The translations under genes were made by a program, and so were the position numbers. The notes below the pieces were generated by a model. That model ran no database searches, was not told the origin of the DNA, and saw only the letters and a list, made by a program, of their open reading frames with translations. Below are positions 33,459 to 41,740 of a stretch of DNA of 64,000 nt, in pieces. This DNA is from Nocardioides sp. L-11A (GTDB lineage Bacteria > Actinomycetota > Actinomycetes > Propionibacteriales > Nocardioidaceae). The stretch covers positions 1,426,001 to 1,490,000 of the forward strand of contig CP124680.1 of NCBI GenBank assembly GCA_029961745.1, given 5' to 3'. Position 1 is the stretch's first letter; every line of letters starts with the position of its first letter.

Positions 33459-34879
33459 GCGTCCGGCTCGGTGCCCGCGACCTGGTCGACCTGGTGCTCG
33501 ACGCCGGCACCGCGGTGTCCTGGGACCGGCCCGTCGACCTGTCCGGCGTGGCGCCGGACTATCGCGCTGAGCTGGAGGCCGCGGCGGCCAGGGCCGGGAC
33601 CGACGAGTCGGTGATCACCGGTCGCGGGCTGGTCCGGGGCCGGCCGGTGGCGTTCGTCGTCAACGAGTTCCGCTTCCTCGCGGGCTCGATCGGGCGCGCG
33701 GCGGCGGCGCGGATCGTGGCGGCGGTCCGCCGCGCGACGGCCGAGGGGCTGCCCCTGCTCGCGGCCACGGCGTCCGGCGGGACCCGGATGCAGGAGGGCA
33801 CGCCCGCCTTCGTGCAGATGGTGGAGATCTCGCGGGCCCTCATGGACCACCGTGCCGCGGGTCTGCCGTACCTCGCCTACCTGCGTCACCCCACCACCGG
33901 TGGCGTGTTCGCCTCCTGGGGCTCGCTCGCCCACATCACCGTCGCCGAGCCGGGGGCGCTGGTCGGCTTCCTCGGGCCGAAGGTGTACGAGGCGCTCCAC
34001 GGCTCGCCGTTCCCGGCGGGGGTCCAGGTCGCGGAGAACCTCGCCGCCCACGGGGTCATCGACGCGGTCGTCCCGGCCGACGACCTGCCGGAGCTGGTGG
34101 ACCGGGCGCTCGGCGTCCTGGTGGATCCGCCGGTCCGACCGACGCTGCCGCGCCGCCTCGGCGCCGCCACGGACCGCGACGCGTGGGCGTGCATCACCAG
34201 CACCCGCGCCGAGGAGCGCGTCGGCGTGCGCGACCTGCTGCGGCACGGCGCCTCGGGAACGGTTCGGCTCTCCGGCACCGACGAGGGGGAGCGCGACGCG
34301 ACCGTGCTGGTGGCGCTGACCCGCCTGGACGGGCAGCCGTGCGTGGTCGTCGGGCAGGACCGGTCACGACAGACGCCCGAGTCGCCGATGGGGCCCTCCG
34401 CGCTCCGGCAGGCGCGGCGCGGCATGGAGCTGGCCGAGGAGCTGCGCCTGCCGTTGGTGACCGTCATCGACACACCCGGCGCCGAGCTGTCGCAGGCGGC
34501 CGAGGAGGGCGCGCTGGCGGGCGAGATCGCCCGCTGCATCGCCACCCTGACCACGCTGACCGTCCCCACGGTGTCGGTGCTGCTCGGGCAGGGCTGTGGC
34601 GGAGGAGCGCTGGCGCTGCTGCCCGCGCGGACCGTCATCGCGGCCGAGCGCGCCTGGCTCGCGCCACTGCCCCCGGAGGGGGCCAGCGTGATCGTGCACG
34701 GCCACGTGGCCCACGCCGCCGACATGGCGCGCCGGCAGGGAGTCCGCGCGGTCGACCTGCACGCGGACGGCGCGGTCCACGTCGTCGTACCCGAGGGCGA
34801 CGACGACAGCCCGGCCGCGCTGGCCGTCGCCGTGGCGGCGGCGTGCGGTACGGCGCTCGCCGCCGCTCCCGTGCGCTAG
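33455..34879 (+). CDS. Fused acyl-CoA carboxylase carboxyltransferase (AccD-AccA type)
   Basis: The 474-residue protein joins two crotonase-like halves. The N-terminal half is AccD/beta-like (ASGGTRMQEGTPAFVQM, YLRHPTTGGVFASWG) without the zinc finger of E. coli AccD. The C-terminal half is AccA/alpha-like (ALRQARRGMELAEELRLPLVTVIDTPGAE, GQGCGGGALALLPA). It resembles mycobacterial AccD3 in layout and length. It should transfer carboxyl groups from a biotin carrier to an acyl-CoA, but no biotin carboxylase or carrier gene is in the window. Coupled to the CoA-transferase by GTGA overlap. Confidence 0.85.
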   Translation: MSVRLGARDLVDLVLDAGTAVSWDRPVDLSGVAPDYRAELEAAAARAGTDESVITGRGLVRGRPVAFVVNEFRFLAGSIGRAAAARIVAAVRRATAEGLPLLAATASGGTRMQEGTPAFVQMVEISRALMDHRAAGLPYLAYLRHPTTGGVFASWGSLAHITVAEPGALVGFLGPKVYEALHGSPFPAGVQVAENLAAHGVIDAVVPADDLPELVDRALGVLVDPPVRPTLPRRLGAATDRDAWACITSTRAEERVGVRDLLRHGASGTVRLSGTDEGERDATVLVALTRLDGQPCVVVGQDRSRQTPESPMGPSALRQARRGMELAEELRLPLVTVIDTPGAELSQAAEEGALAGEIARCIATLTTLTVPTVSVLLGQGCGGGALALLPARTVIAAERAWLAPLPPEGASVIVHGHVAHAADMARRQGVRAVDLHADGAVHVVVPEGDDDSPAALAVAVAAACGTALAAAPVR

Positions 34880-34892
34880 GCGGCCGTGCGGT

Positions 34893-36104
34893 TCAGGGCC
34901 GCTCGGCGTCGTGCTCGAGGACCAGGTAGTGCTCGCGCAGCGTGGCGACGACGGCGCGGGTGTGCTCGCGACCGCGGGTCTCCAGCTGGAGGGACACGTC
35001 GACCTCGCCGAGCGCGTGCCGGGTGGCGCGGTCGTGGGCGACCTCCTGCACGTTGACCTCGCAGCGCACCAGCTCGGCGAGCAGGCCGGCGAGACCGCCG
35101 GTGCGGTCGGGGATGCGGACCCGCACGGACAGGTAGCGACCCGACGCCGCCAGGCCGTGCCGGATCACGTTCATCATCAGCAGCGGGTCGATGTTGCCGC
35201 CCGAGAGCACCGCGCACACCGGCGTCGTGAAGGCCGCCGGGGCAGCGAGCAGGGCGGCGACGGCGACCGCACCGGCCGGCTCGACCGTCAGTTTCGCCCG
35301 CTCCATCAGGTGCAGGACGGCATGCGCGATCTGGTCCTCGCTCACCGTGACGACCTCGTCCACCTCCGCCCGGACGTGGGCGAAGGGCAGGTTCCCGGGG
35401 CGGGCGACCGCGATGCCGTCGGCGATGGTCGCCATCCGGTCCAGTGCGACCGGTGCGCCGGCGCGCAACGAGGCCGGATAGGCGGCCGCGGCGGCGGCCT
35501 GCACGCCGACGATGCGGACGTCGGGCCGGACGGTGCGGATCGCGTGCGCGACGCCCGCGGCGAGCCCGCCGCCGCCCACGGGCACGACCACGCTCGCCAC
35601 CTCCGGGCACTGCTCCAGCAGTTCCAGGCCGAGCGTGCCCTGGCCCGCGACGATGTCGGGGTGGTCGAAGGGGTGCACCAGGGTGGCGCCGGTCTCGGCG
35701 GCGTACGCCTCGGCATGGGTGAGTGCCTCGTCGATGGTGGCGCCGGCGATGCGCACCTCGGCGCCGTACCCGCGGGTGGCCGCCTCCTTGGGGATCGAGG
35801 CCCCGCGCGGCATGTAGACGACGGCCGGGATGTCGAGGAGCTGCGCGGCCAGTGCGACGCCCTGGGCGTGGTTGCCGGCGCTGGCCGCCACCACGCCGGC
35901 CGCGCGCTCGGCCGGGGTGAGCCGGCTCATCCGCACGTAGGCGCCACGGATCTTGAACGACCCCGCCCGCTGCAGGTTCTCGGCCTTGAGCAGGACCCGT
36001 CCGCCGACGACGCCGGAGAGCCACCGGGACTCCTCCAGCGGGGTGCGGACCACCACCGGTGCGATCAGGCGCTGGGCGGCGCGGATGGCGTCGAGGTCGA
36101 TCAC
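34893..36104 (-). CDS. ilvA: Threonine ammonia-lyase-like PLP enzyme with ACT domain
   Basis: The 403-residue fold-type II PLP enzyme has its lysine in RAGSFKIRGA (near residue 51), the loop SAGNHAQGVALAA and the phosphate-binding PVGGGGLAAGVA. A C-terminal ACT domain from about 325 (SVRVRIPDRTGGLAGLLAELV) suggests amino-acid control. Threonine or serine deamination to a keto acid is the expected reaction. The GTG start overlaps the MocR stop as GTGA, so this copy belongs to the MocR transcript and may be catabolic, unlike stand-alone biosynthetic ilvA. Confidence 0.85.
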   Translation of the reverse strand: MIDLDAIRAAQRLIAPVVVRTPLEESRWLSGVVGGRVLLKAENLQRAGSFKIRGAYVRMSRLTPAERAAGVVAASAGNHAQGVALAAQLLDIPAVVYMPRGASIPKEAATRGYGAEVRIAGATIDEALTHAEAYAAETGATLVHPFDHPDIVAGQGTLGLELLEQCPEVASVVVPVGGGGLAAGVAHAIRTVRPDVRIVGVQAAAAAAYPASLRAGAPVALDRMATIADGIAVARPGNLPFAHVRAEVDEVVTVSEDQIAHAVLHLMERAKLTVEPAGAVAVAALLAAPAAFTTPVCAVLSGGNIDPLLMMNVIRHGLAASGRYLSVRVRIPDRTGGLAGLLAELVRCEVNVQEVAHDRATRHALGEVDVSLQLETRGREHTRAVVATLREHYLVLEHDAERP

Positions 36105-37537
36105 AGCGCCTCCCGCTCGCGCTCGTAGTCGGCCCAGGCGGCGGCGAGGCGGTCGACCGCCTCGACGAGGACCGCCGGTGGCGCGACGAAGGGCAGCCGC
36201 ACGTGGTCGTGATGACTCTCGTCGGCGCAGAAGATCGGTCCGGGGGAGAGGTCCACACCGTGGTGCAGGGCGACTCGGGCGAACTCGTGGGCGCTGCCGT
36301 GGGGGAGCTGGGTCCACATCGACAGCCCGCCGACCGGCGGCTTCGGGCGCCAGGTCGGGAGCCGCTCGGCGAGCGCCGCGGTGAGCGTGGCGAGACCCTT
36401 CTCGGCGTGCGCACGGCGTCCGGCGGCCAGCTCGTCGAAACGGTCGATCAGGCCGAGCACGACGAGCTGGCTGAGCACCGGCGTGCCGTTGTCGGCGACC
36501 GCCTTGAGCCGGGCGAGCCGGTCGATGGTCGGCTCCGAGGAGCGCACCCACCCGATCCGCAGGCCGGCCCAGACCACCTTGGAGAACGAGCCGACGGTGA
36601 GGATCCAGCGGTCCGGCGAGAACGACGCGATGGGCGGCAGGAGCGGGGTGTCGCCCAGGTGGAGCCCCGCGAGGGCGATGTTCTCGACCACCGGCACCTG
36701 CAGGTCGTGGGCGAGCTCGGCCAGGCGCCGGCGCCTGCCGAGGGTCAGCTGTGCCCCGGTGGGGTTGTGGAAGTCGGGCGTCACGAGCACGAGGTCGGCC
36801 TGCGACTTCGCGATCGCGTCGGGCACCAGGTCGACCCGGGCGCCCTGGTCGTCGACCGGCAGCGAGCGGATCTTGGACCCGTGCGCGGTGATGGCGTCGA
36901 GGGTGCCCGTCCAGGTGGGGTTCTCGAGGACGACCGGCTCGCGGTTCGGCAGGAAGAGCTGGGCCAGCAGCGTGATCGCCTGGGCCACTCCGGTCGTGAT
37001 GAGGATCTGGCTCGGCACGGTCGGCAGGCCGCGGGCGCTCAGGTGGCTCGCGATCGCGGCGCGCAGGTCGGGATGGCCGTAGGGAAGATAGCCCATCCCG
37101 ATCCCGCCGGGGTCGAGGTCGAGGGTGGCGAGGGCCTCGGTCACGCCCGCGGGCTCCGGGAACGCGGCGCTGGCCATGTCGATCAGCGCCGGCGCCGGCT
37201 CGCGGGTCGAGCGGAGCAGCCGCTGCACGGGGTAGGAGGAGTAGACGGCGCCGTCGGGGGAGACGCCGAGAGTCTCGCCGCGGGTTGCGACCCAGGTGCC
37301 GGCGCCCTGCCGTGCCTCGAGCCAGCCGTCCTGCTTGAGCCGGTCGAGGGCGGCGACGACCGTCGTGCGGCTGACGCCGAGAGAGTCCGCGATCTGCCGC
37401 TCCGGTGGCAGTCGGGTGCCGGGCGCCAGGTCGTAGCGCTCGACGGCGGCGCGGACGGCGGCGGCGAGCTGGACGTAGCGCGGGCCGGCGCCGGACGCCC
37501 AGGGGCCGAGCACGTCACCGAGGTTGAGGCCAGTCAT
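36101..37537 (-). CDS. MocR-type regulator (GntR helix-turn-helix plus aminotransferase domain)
   Basis: The 478-residue protein has an N-terminal GntR winged helix (LAPGTRLPPERQIADSLGVSRTTVVAALDRLKQDG) and a C-terminal aminotransferase-fold domain with the PLP lysine in VGSFSKVVWAGLRIGW. MocR proteins sense amines or amino acids through PLP. It is divergent from the nine-gene importer operon and upstream of an ilvA-like gene, so it probably controls both. GAGGAAGG just before ATG 37537 supports this start. Confidence 0.9.
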   Translation of the reverse strand: MTGLNLGDVLGPWASGAGPRYVQLAAAVRAAVERYDLAPGTRLPPERQIADSLGVSRTTVVAALDRLKQDGWLEARQGAGTWVATRGETLGVSPDGAVYSSYPVQRLLRSTREPAPALIDMASAAFPEPAGVTEALATLDLDPGGIGMGYLPYGHPDLRAAIASHLSARGLPTVPSQILITTGVAQAITLLAQLFLPNREPVVLENPTWTGTLDAITAHGSKIRSLPVDDQGARVDLVPDAIAKSQADLVLVTPDFHNPTGAQLTLGRRRRLAELAHDLQVPVVENIALAGLHLGDTPLLPPIASFSPDRWILTVGSFSKVVWAGLRIGWVRSSEPTIDRLARLKAVADNGTPVLSQLVVLGLIDRFDELAAGRRAHAEKGLATLTAALAERLPTWRPKPPVGGLSMWTQLPHGSAHEFARVALHHGVDLSPGPIFCADESHHDHVRLPFVAPPAVLVEAVDRLAAAWADYEREREAL

Positions 37538-37705
37538 ATGCCTTCCTCTGCATTTCAAGGCCAATATGCGGCAGATTGGATATGTACGCGCGGGTCGTTC
37601 CTCCGCAGACTACCTGACATCTGGAATTGGTCACGCAAAGAGATTCCAATATGCGAGGCTCGTCCAGTCCAAACCAGACCAACTGGTGATTCCAAGGAGC
37701 GAGGC
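37538..37705. promoter_or_regulatory. MocR/importer divergent control region with repeated sites
   Basis: This 168-base, A/T-richer gap holds CCAATATGCG twice in direct orientation (37561 and 37646, 85 bases apart), an inverted ATTGGATAT after the first copy, and GATTCCAA at 37642 and 37688. Repeated half-sites across a divergent promoter are typical of MocR operators. I could not fix a -35/-10 pair. Confidence 0.55.
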
Positions 37706-38935
37706 ATGTCTCTCAACGGTTCGCAGAATGCGTCACGCCGGCTCGGGGAGCGTGACGAGTGGGCACAGGATGTCGCGACACGGCTCGGGTCGTCCACCCA
37801 CCTGGCGCAGACGCGCGCGTCCCTCGGCGGGCTGGTCACCGCGGCCAGGTCGCGGCGCGACGTCCTGAAGTGGCTCGGCATCGGCGCCGGTGTCGCCGCG
37901 GCACCGACCCTGTTGGCCGCCTGCGGCGGCGACAGCAGCCCGGCGGCCGGCGCGTCGGCGACCGGGATCCCCGACGGCAGCGGGCGCACCCTGTCGGTCT
38001 CGGTCTGGGGCGGCGAGACCGAGCGGGCGTTCAAGGAGACCGTCGAGCCGGTCTTCCGCAAGCTCACCGGCGCCAAGGTGCAGTACGACACCGGGTCGGG
38101 CGGCGAGCGCTTCAACAAGCTGCTCGCCCAGGCCAGCGCGCCGACCGTCGACGTCTTCGTCAACTCCGGTGAGAACGTCTTCCAGGCCAACCGGCAGGGC
38201 CTTCTCGCCGACATCGACACCCGCCGGGTCCCCAACGCCGCGGACATCGCGGACTGGGCGAAGCTGTTCCCGTACGGCATCTCCTACGGCCTCGTCGCGT
38301 TCGGTCTCACCCGGGCGGCCGGCGTGCCGGCGCTGACGAGCTGGTCGGACCTGTGGCGGCCCGACCTCGCGGGCAAGCTCGGGCTGCCGGGGATCGGGCA
38401 CACCCAGATGCCGATGTTCCTGATCATGGCGGCCGAGCTGAACGGCGGCTCCGAGAGCGACATCGATCCCGGCCTGAAGGCGCTGGCGAAGCTCGACCCC
38501 GCCGTGCTCCAGTACTTCTGGGGCGAGTGGGCCGACCGCGCCAAGGCGGGCGAGGTGAGCGTCGTACCGGAGTTCAACTACTCCCTGCTCGGCGCCAACG
38601 ACGCCGGGGTGGGCTTCACCTTCGACTTCCCGGAGGAGAAGGCGATCGCCGCCGACAACACGATGGCGATCGTCAAGGGTCGGCCCAACGAGGACCTGGC
38701 GCACGTCTTCCTCGACGTCGCCTTCGACGCCGACGTGCAGACCGCCTTCTGTGGCGAGTGGCTCGGTTCGCCGGCCAACGTCAAGGCCACGATCGCGCCC
38801 AAGATCGCCGGCAGGGTCCCGCTCGCGGCGGACATCCTCGACCAGGTCCGCTTCTTCGACCTGGGCAAGATCGCGACCAAGCGCGCGGAGTGGACCGAGC
38901 GGCTCAACTCCGAGGTGCTGCCCTCGTGGGAGTGA
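37706..38935 (+). CDS. Tat-exported lipoprotein, ABC solute-binding protein
   Basis: The 409-residue protein has a long N-terminal region with a twin-arginine signal (SRRDVLKWLGIGAGVAAAP) and a lipobox ending LLAACGG (Cys73), so it should be exported folded and lipid-anchored. The mature part is a type II periplasmic-binding fold of the PotD/AfuA group (LSVSVWGGETERAFKETVEP, GERFNKLLAQASAPTVDVFV). AAGGAG 6 bases before ATG 37706 fixes the start. The permeases and ATPase follow with 4-base overlaps. The ligand is unknown; a polyamine or similar nitrogen compound would fit the MocR regulator. Confidence 0.88.
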   Translation: MSLNGSQNASRRLGERDEWAQDVATRLGSSTHLAQTRASLGGLVTAARSRRDVLKWLGIGAGVAAAPTLLAACGGDSSPAAGASATGIPDGSGRTLSVSVWGGETERAFKETVEPVFRKLTGAKVQYDTGSGGERFNKLLAQASAPTVDVFVNSGENVFQANRQGLLADIDTRRVPNAADIADWAKLFPYGISYGLVAFGLTRAAGVPALTSWSDLWRPDLAGKLGLPGIGHTQMPMFLIMAAELNGGSESDIDPGLKALAKLDPAVLQYFWGEWADRAKAGEVSVVPEFNYSLLGANDAGVGFTFDFPEEKAIAADNTMAIVKGRPNEDLAHVFLDVAFDADVQTAFCGEWLGSPANVKATIAPKIAGRVPLAADILDQVRFFDLGKIATKRAEWTERLNSEVLPSWE

Positions 38936-39834
38936 TTCCTCGCCGGGTCCGCGGCGCGCGGGCCTCGACGAGCCACGTCATCGGAGGGTCCGGGCTGTCG
39001 GTGCTGCCGGCGGTGATCGCCTTCGCCGTCGCGGTGCTCGTGCCGGCCGCGGTGATCTTCCACCAGAGCCTCCAGCCCAACCCGCTCGGCGATCCCAGCG
39101 CCCCGCACGACACCTGGGGGAACTACCACCGCCTGCTCACCGACCCGATCTATCGGGACGTGCTGCTGCGGACGCTTCGGGTCAGCGTGGTCGGCGGGAT
39201 CGCGAGCGTCGTGATCGGGCTGGCCCTGGTGATCGGGCTGACCGCCTTCCGCCGCAAGGAGGTCAGCTCGGTGTGGCTGTTCCTCCTCGTCGCGCCGATC
39301 CTGTCGGGCCCGGTCATCACGGTGCTCGGCTGGATGGGCCTCTTCGTCGAGGGCGGCATCGGCTACCGGGTGGTCAACGCGCTGCGTCCCCTGTGGGGCG
39401 GTACGCCGGGCCGGGTGGCGGAGACCGAGATCGCGATGACGATAGGGACGGTCCACTTCGTCGTCCCGTTCATCGTCCTCACGCTCTATCCGATCGCCCG
39501 CACGGTCTCCAAGGATCTCCTGGAGGCGTCGCTGACGCTGGGGGTCCCGCCCGTGCGCACGGTGTTCCGGGTGGTGCTCCCGCTGTGCCGGCCCGGGATC
39601 CTCGCGGCCTCGATCGTCGGTCTGGCGATGGCGATGAGCGCGTTCGTCAATGCCCGCTTCCTCGGTGGGGAACGCAATCTGGTGCTGACCACGCTGGTGA
39701 GCCAGCTGGTCAACACCTTCAACCCCACCCTCGCGGCCGCGAGCTCGGTCCTCCTCGTCGGCCTGGGCCTGCTCCTGGTCGCCGTCTACGGCCGGGTGCT
39801 CAGTCGCAGCGTCCGCCGTGAGGCCGCTCGATGA
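38932..39834 (+). CDS. ABC transporter permease (PotB-like)
   Basis: The 300-residue protein has about six membrane helices and the EAA-loop region KDLLEASLTLGVPPVRTVFRVVLP that contacts the ATPase. The GTG overlaps the solute-binding stop as GTGA. It is one of the two channel subunits of the importer. Confidence 0.88.
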   Translation: MIPRRVRGARASTSHVIGGSGLSVLPAVIAFAVAVLVPAAVIFHQSLQPNPLGDPSAPHDTWGNYHRLLTDPIYRDVLLRTLRVSVVGGIASVVIGLALVIGLTAFRRKEVSSVWLFLLVAPILSGPVITVLGWMGLFVEGGIGYRVVNALRPLWGGTPGRVAETEIAMTIGTVHFVVPFIVLTLYPIARTVSKDLLEASLTLGVPPVRTVFRVVLPLCRPGILAASIVGLAMAMSAFVNARFLGGERNLVLTTLVSQLVNTFNPTLAAASSVLLVGLGLLLVAVYGRVLSRSVRREAAR

Positions 39835-40655
39835 GCGCCCGGACGCACCGCCGACGGCGGCAGCAGGGCTGGATCGGCTGGCGGGTGCTGCGGACGGCGA
39901 CGGTGGTGCTCGGGTTCGCCTTCGTGCTCGGACCCGTGCTGCCCGTGGTCGTGCAGGCCTTCAACGACTCGCCGGTCTTCCCCGACCGGATGCGCGGCCT
40001 CACCCTGCACTGGTTCACCGACCTACTCACCTACGACGAGTTCGTCGCGGGCACCTGGACCAGCGCCAAGATCGGGATCGGGGCCACCGCCCTCGCGCTG
40101 GTCCTCGGTGTCTCCACGGCGTTCGCGGTGACCCGCGGTCCGCGGTGGATGTCGGGTGCGGGGGTGACGTCGGTGCTGATGGGCCCGATCGTCATCCCGC
40201 AGATCGTGGTCGGCCTGGCGATCCTCCAGGTGATCAACCAGCTCCAGCTCCGGGTCGGCCTGGCGGGACTCGTGGTGGCGCACGGGGTCTTCGTCGCGCC
40301 GTTCGTGATCCGGCTGGTCGCCGGCGCCCTGCAGACCCAGGGGACGTCGTACGAGGCGACGGCGATGGCCCTCGGCTCCTCGCCCGTCCGGGTGCTGACG
40401 ACGGTCACCTTCCCCATGCTGCGCCCGGCACTCATCGCGAGCTCGGTGTTCGCGTTCACCCTCTCCTTCGTGAACGTGCCGCTCTCGCTGTTCCTGGCGC
40501 CCTCGGACCAGCGTCCGCTCCCGATCAGCATCTACCAGCAGATGGCCAGCAACCGCAGCCCCGTGCTCGCTGCGCTGTCCCTGCTGCTGGCGGTTCTCCT
40601 CCTGGCGGCGGCTGCCGCCGTGGAACGGTTCCTACGAGTGAGGTTGCTTCAATGA
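39831..40655 (+). CDS. ABC transporter permease (PotC-like)
   Basis: The 274-residue protein has about six membrane helices and the EAA-type loop YEATAMALGSSPVRVLTTVTFP. ATGA overlaps on both sides place it in the same translationally coupled chain. It is the second channel subunit. Confidence 0.88.
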   Translation: MSARTHRRRRQQGWIGWRVLRTATVVLGFAFVLGPVLPVVVQAFNDSPVFPDRMRGLTLHWFTDLLTYDEFVAGTWTSAKIGIGATALALVLGVSTAFAVTRGPRWMSGAGVTSVLMGPIVIPQIVVGLAILQVINQLQLRVGLAGLVVAHGVFVAPFVIRLVAGALQTQGTSYEATAMALGSSPVRVLTTVTFPMLRPALIASSVFAFTLSFVNVPLSLFLAPSDQRPLPISIYQQMASNRSPVLAALSLLLAVLLLAAAAAVERFLRVRLLQ

Positions 40656-41740
40656 CGGCACCATCGCAGCGTGTCGCGCTCGCCGGCGTGAGCGTCGACT
40701 ACGGCAAGGGCCCGGTGGTCACCGACCTCGACCTGACGGTCGCGCCCGGCGAGATCACCGCCCTCCTGGGGCAGAGCGGCTGCGGCAAGTCGACCACCCT
40801 GCGGGCCATCGCCGGCCTGGTGACGCCGACGGCGGGCACCATCCACTTCGGCGACGACGACGTCACGTTCACCCCGCCGTGGCGGCGCGAGCTGGGCCTG
40901 GTCTTCCAGAACCACGCGCTCTTCCCGCACCTGAGCGTGGCCCGCAACGTCGAGTACGGGCTGCGGCGCCGGATGTCCCGTCCGGAGCGGCGCCGGCGGG
41001 TCGCCGAGATGCTCGCTCTGGTCGGACTGGAGGAGTTCGCGGAGTCCGAGCCGGCCCAGCTCTCGGGCGGTCAGTCACAGCGTGCGGCCCTGGCCCGGGC
41101 GCTGGCGCCCGCGCCGCGGATCCTCCTGCTCGACGAGCCGTTCTCGGCGCTGGACGCCAACCTGCGCGACCGGATGCGGGCGGAGGTCGAGTCGATCATC
41201 CGCAAGGTCGGGGTGACGACGGTGATGGTCACCCACGACCAGGACGAGGCGATGTCGATGGCCGACCGCGTGGCGATCATGGCCGAGGGCCGGATCCTCG
41301 AGGTCGCCGCGCCGGAGGACATCTTCCGGCGGCCCGCCTTCGCCTACACCGCGCGCTTCGTCGGGGCCTCCAACCTCCTGGCGGGCCAGATCGAGGGGAC
41401 CGGCGGCGCGACGCGGTTCCGGGTCGGCGAGACGGCCCTCGCGCTGGCGGTGCCCGCGACGGCGGTGCCGGCGGCCCATGCGCTGGCGATCAAGCCGGAG
41501 GACGTCCTCCTCGACCCGGCCGCCGGCACCGACGTGGTGCTCGACGCAGAGCTGGCCGGCAGCAAGTTCCACGGCGCGGTCCGCGATCTCACCTGGACGG
41601 TGCCCGTGCTCGGCGGCGCCGTCGTCCGCTCGCGGGTGCCGGCGGGCTCCGTCGTGCCCGACGTCGGCGGCCGCGGCCGGATCGGCTGGCGCAGCGACCG
41701 GGCGGCGCTCGTCCACGACCCCGACCGGGGTGCCGCGTGA
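40652..41740 (+). CDS. ABC transporter ATPase (PotA-like) with TOBE-type C-terminus
   Basis: The 362-residue protein has Walker A GQSGCGKST (40-48), signature LSGGQSQR, Walker B ILLLDEPFSALD and the switch VMVTHDQDEA, then a C-terminal regulatory domain (about 240-362) of the TOBE type found in polyamine, iron and sulfate importers. It starts with an ATGA overlap and ends with GTGA into the peptidase gene, so transport and catabolism are on one message. Confidence 0.92.
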   Translation: MTAPSQRVALAGVSVDYGKGPVVTDLDLTVAPGEITALLGQSGCGKSTTLRAIAGLVTPTAGTIHFGDDDVTFTPPWRRELGLVFQNHALFPHLSVARNVEYGLRRRMSRPERRRRVAEMLALVGLEEFAESEPAQLSGGQSQRAALARALAPAPRILLLDEPFSALDANLRDRMRAEVESIIRKVGVTTVMVTHDQDEAMSMADRVAIMAEGRILEVAAPEDIFRRPAFAYTARFVGASNLLAGQIEGTGGATRFRVGETALALAVPATAVPAAHALAIKPEDVLLDPAAGTDVVLDAELAGSKFHGAVRDLTWTVPVLGGAVVRSRVPAGSVVPDVGGRGRIGWRSDRAALVHDPDRGAA

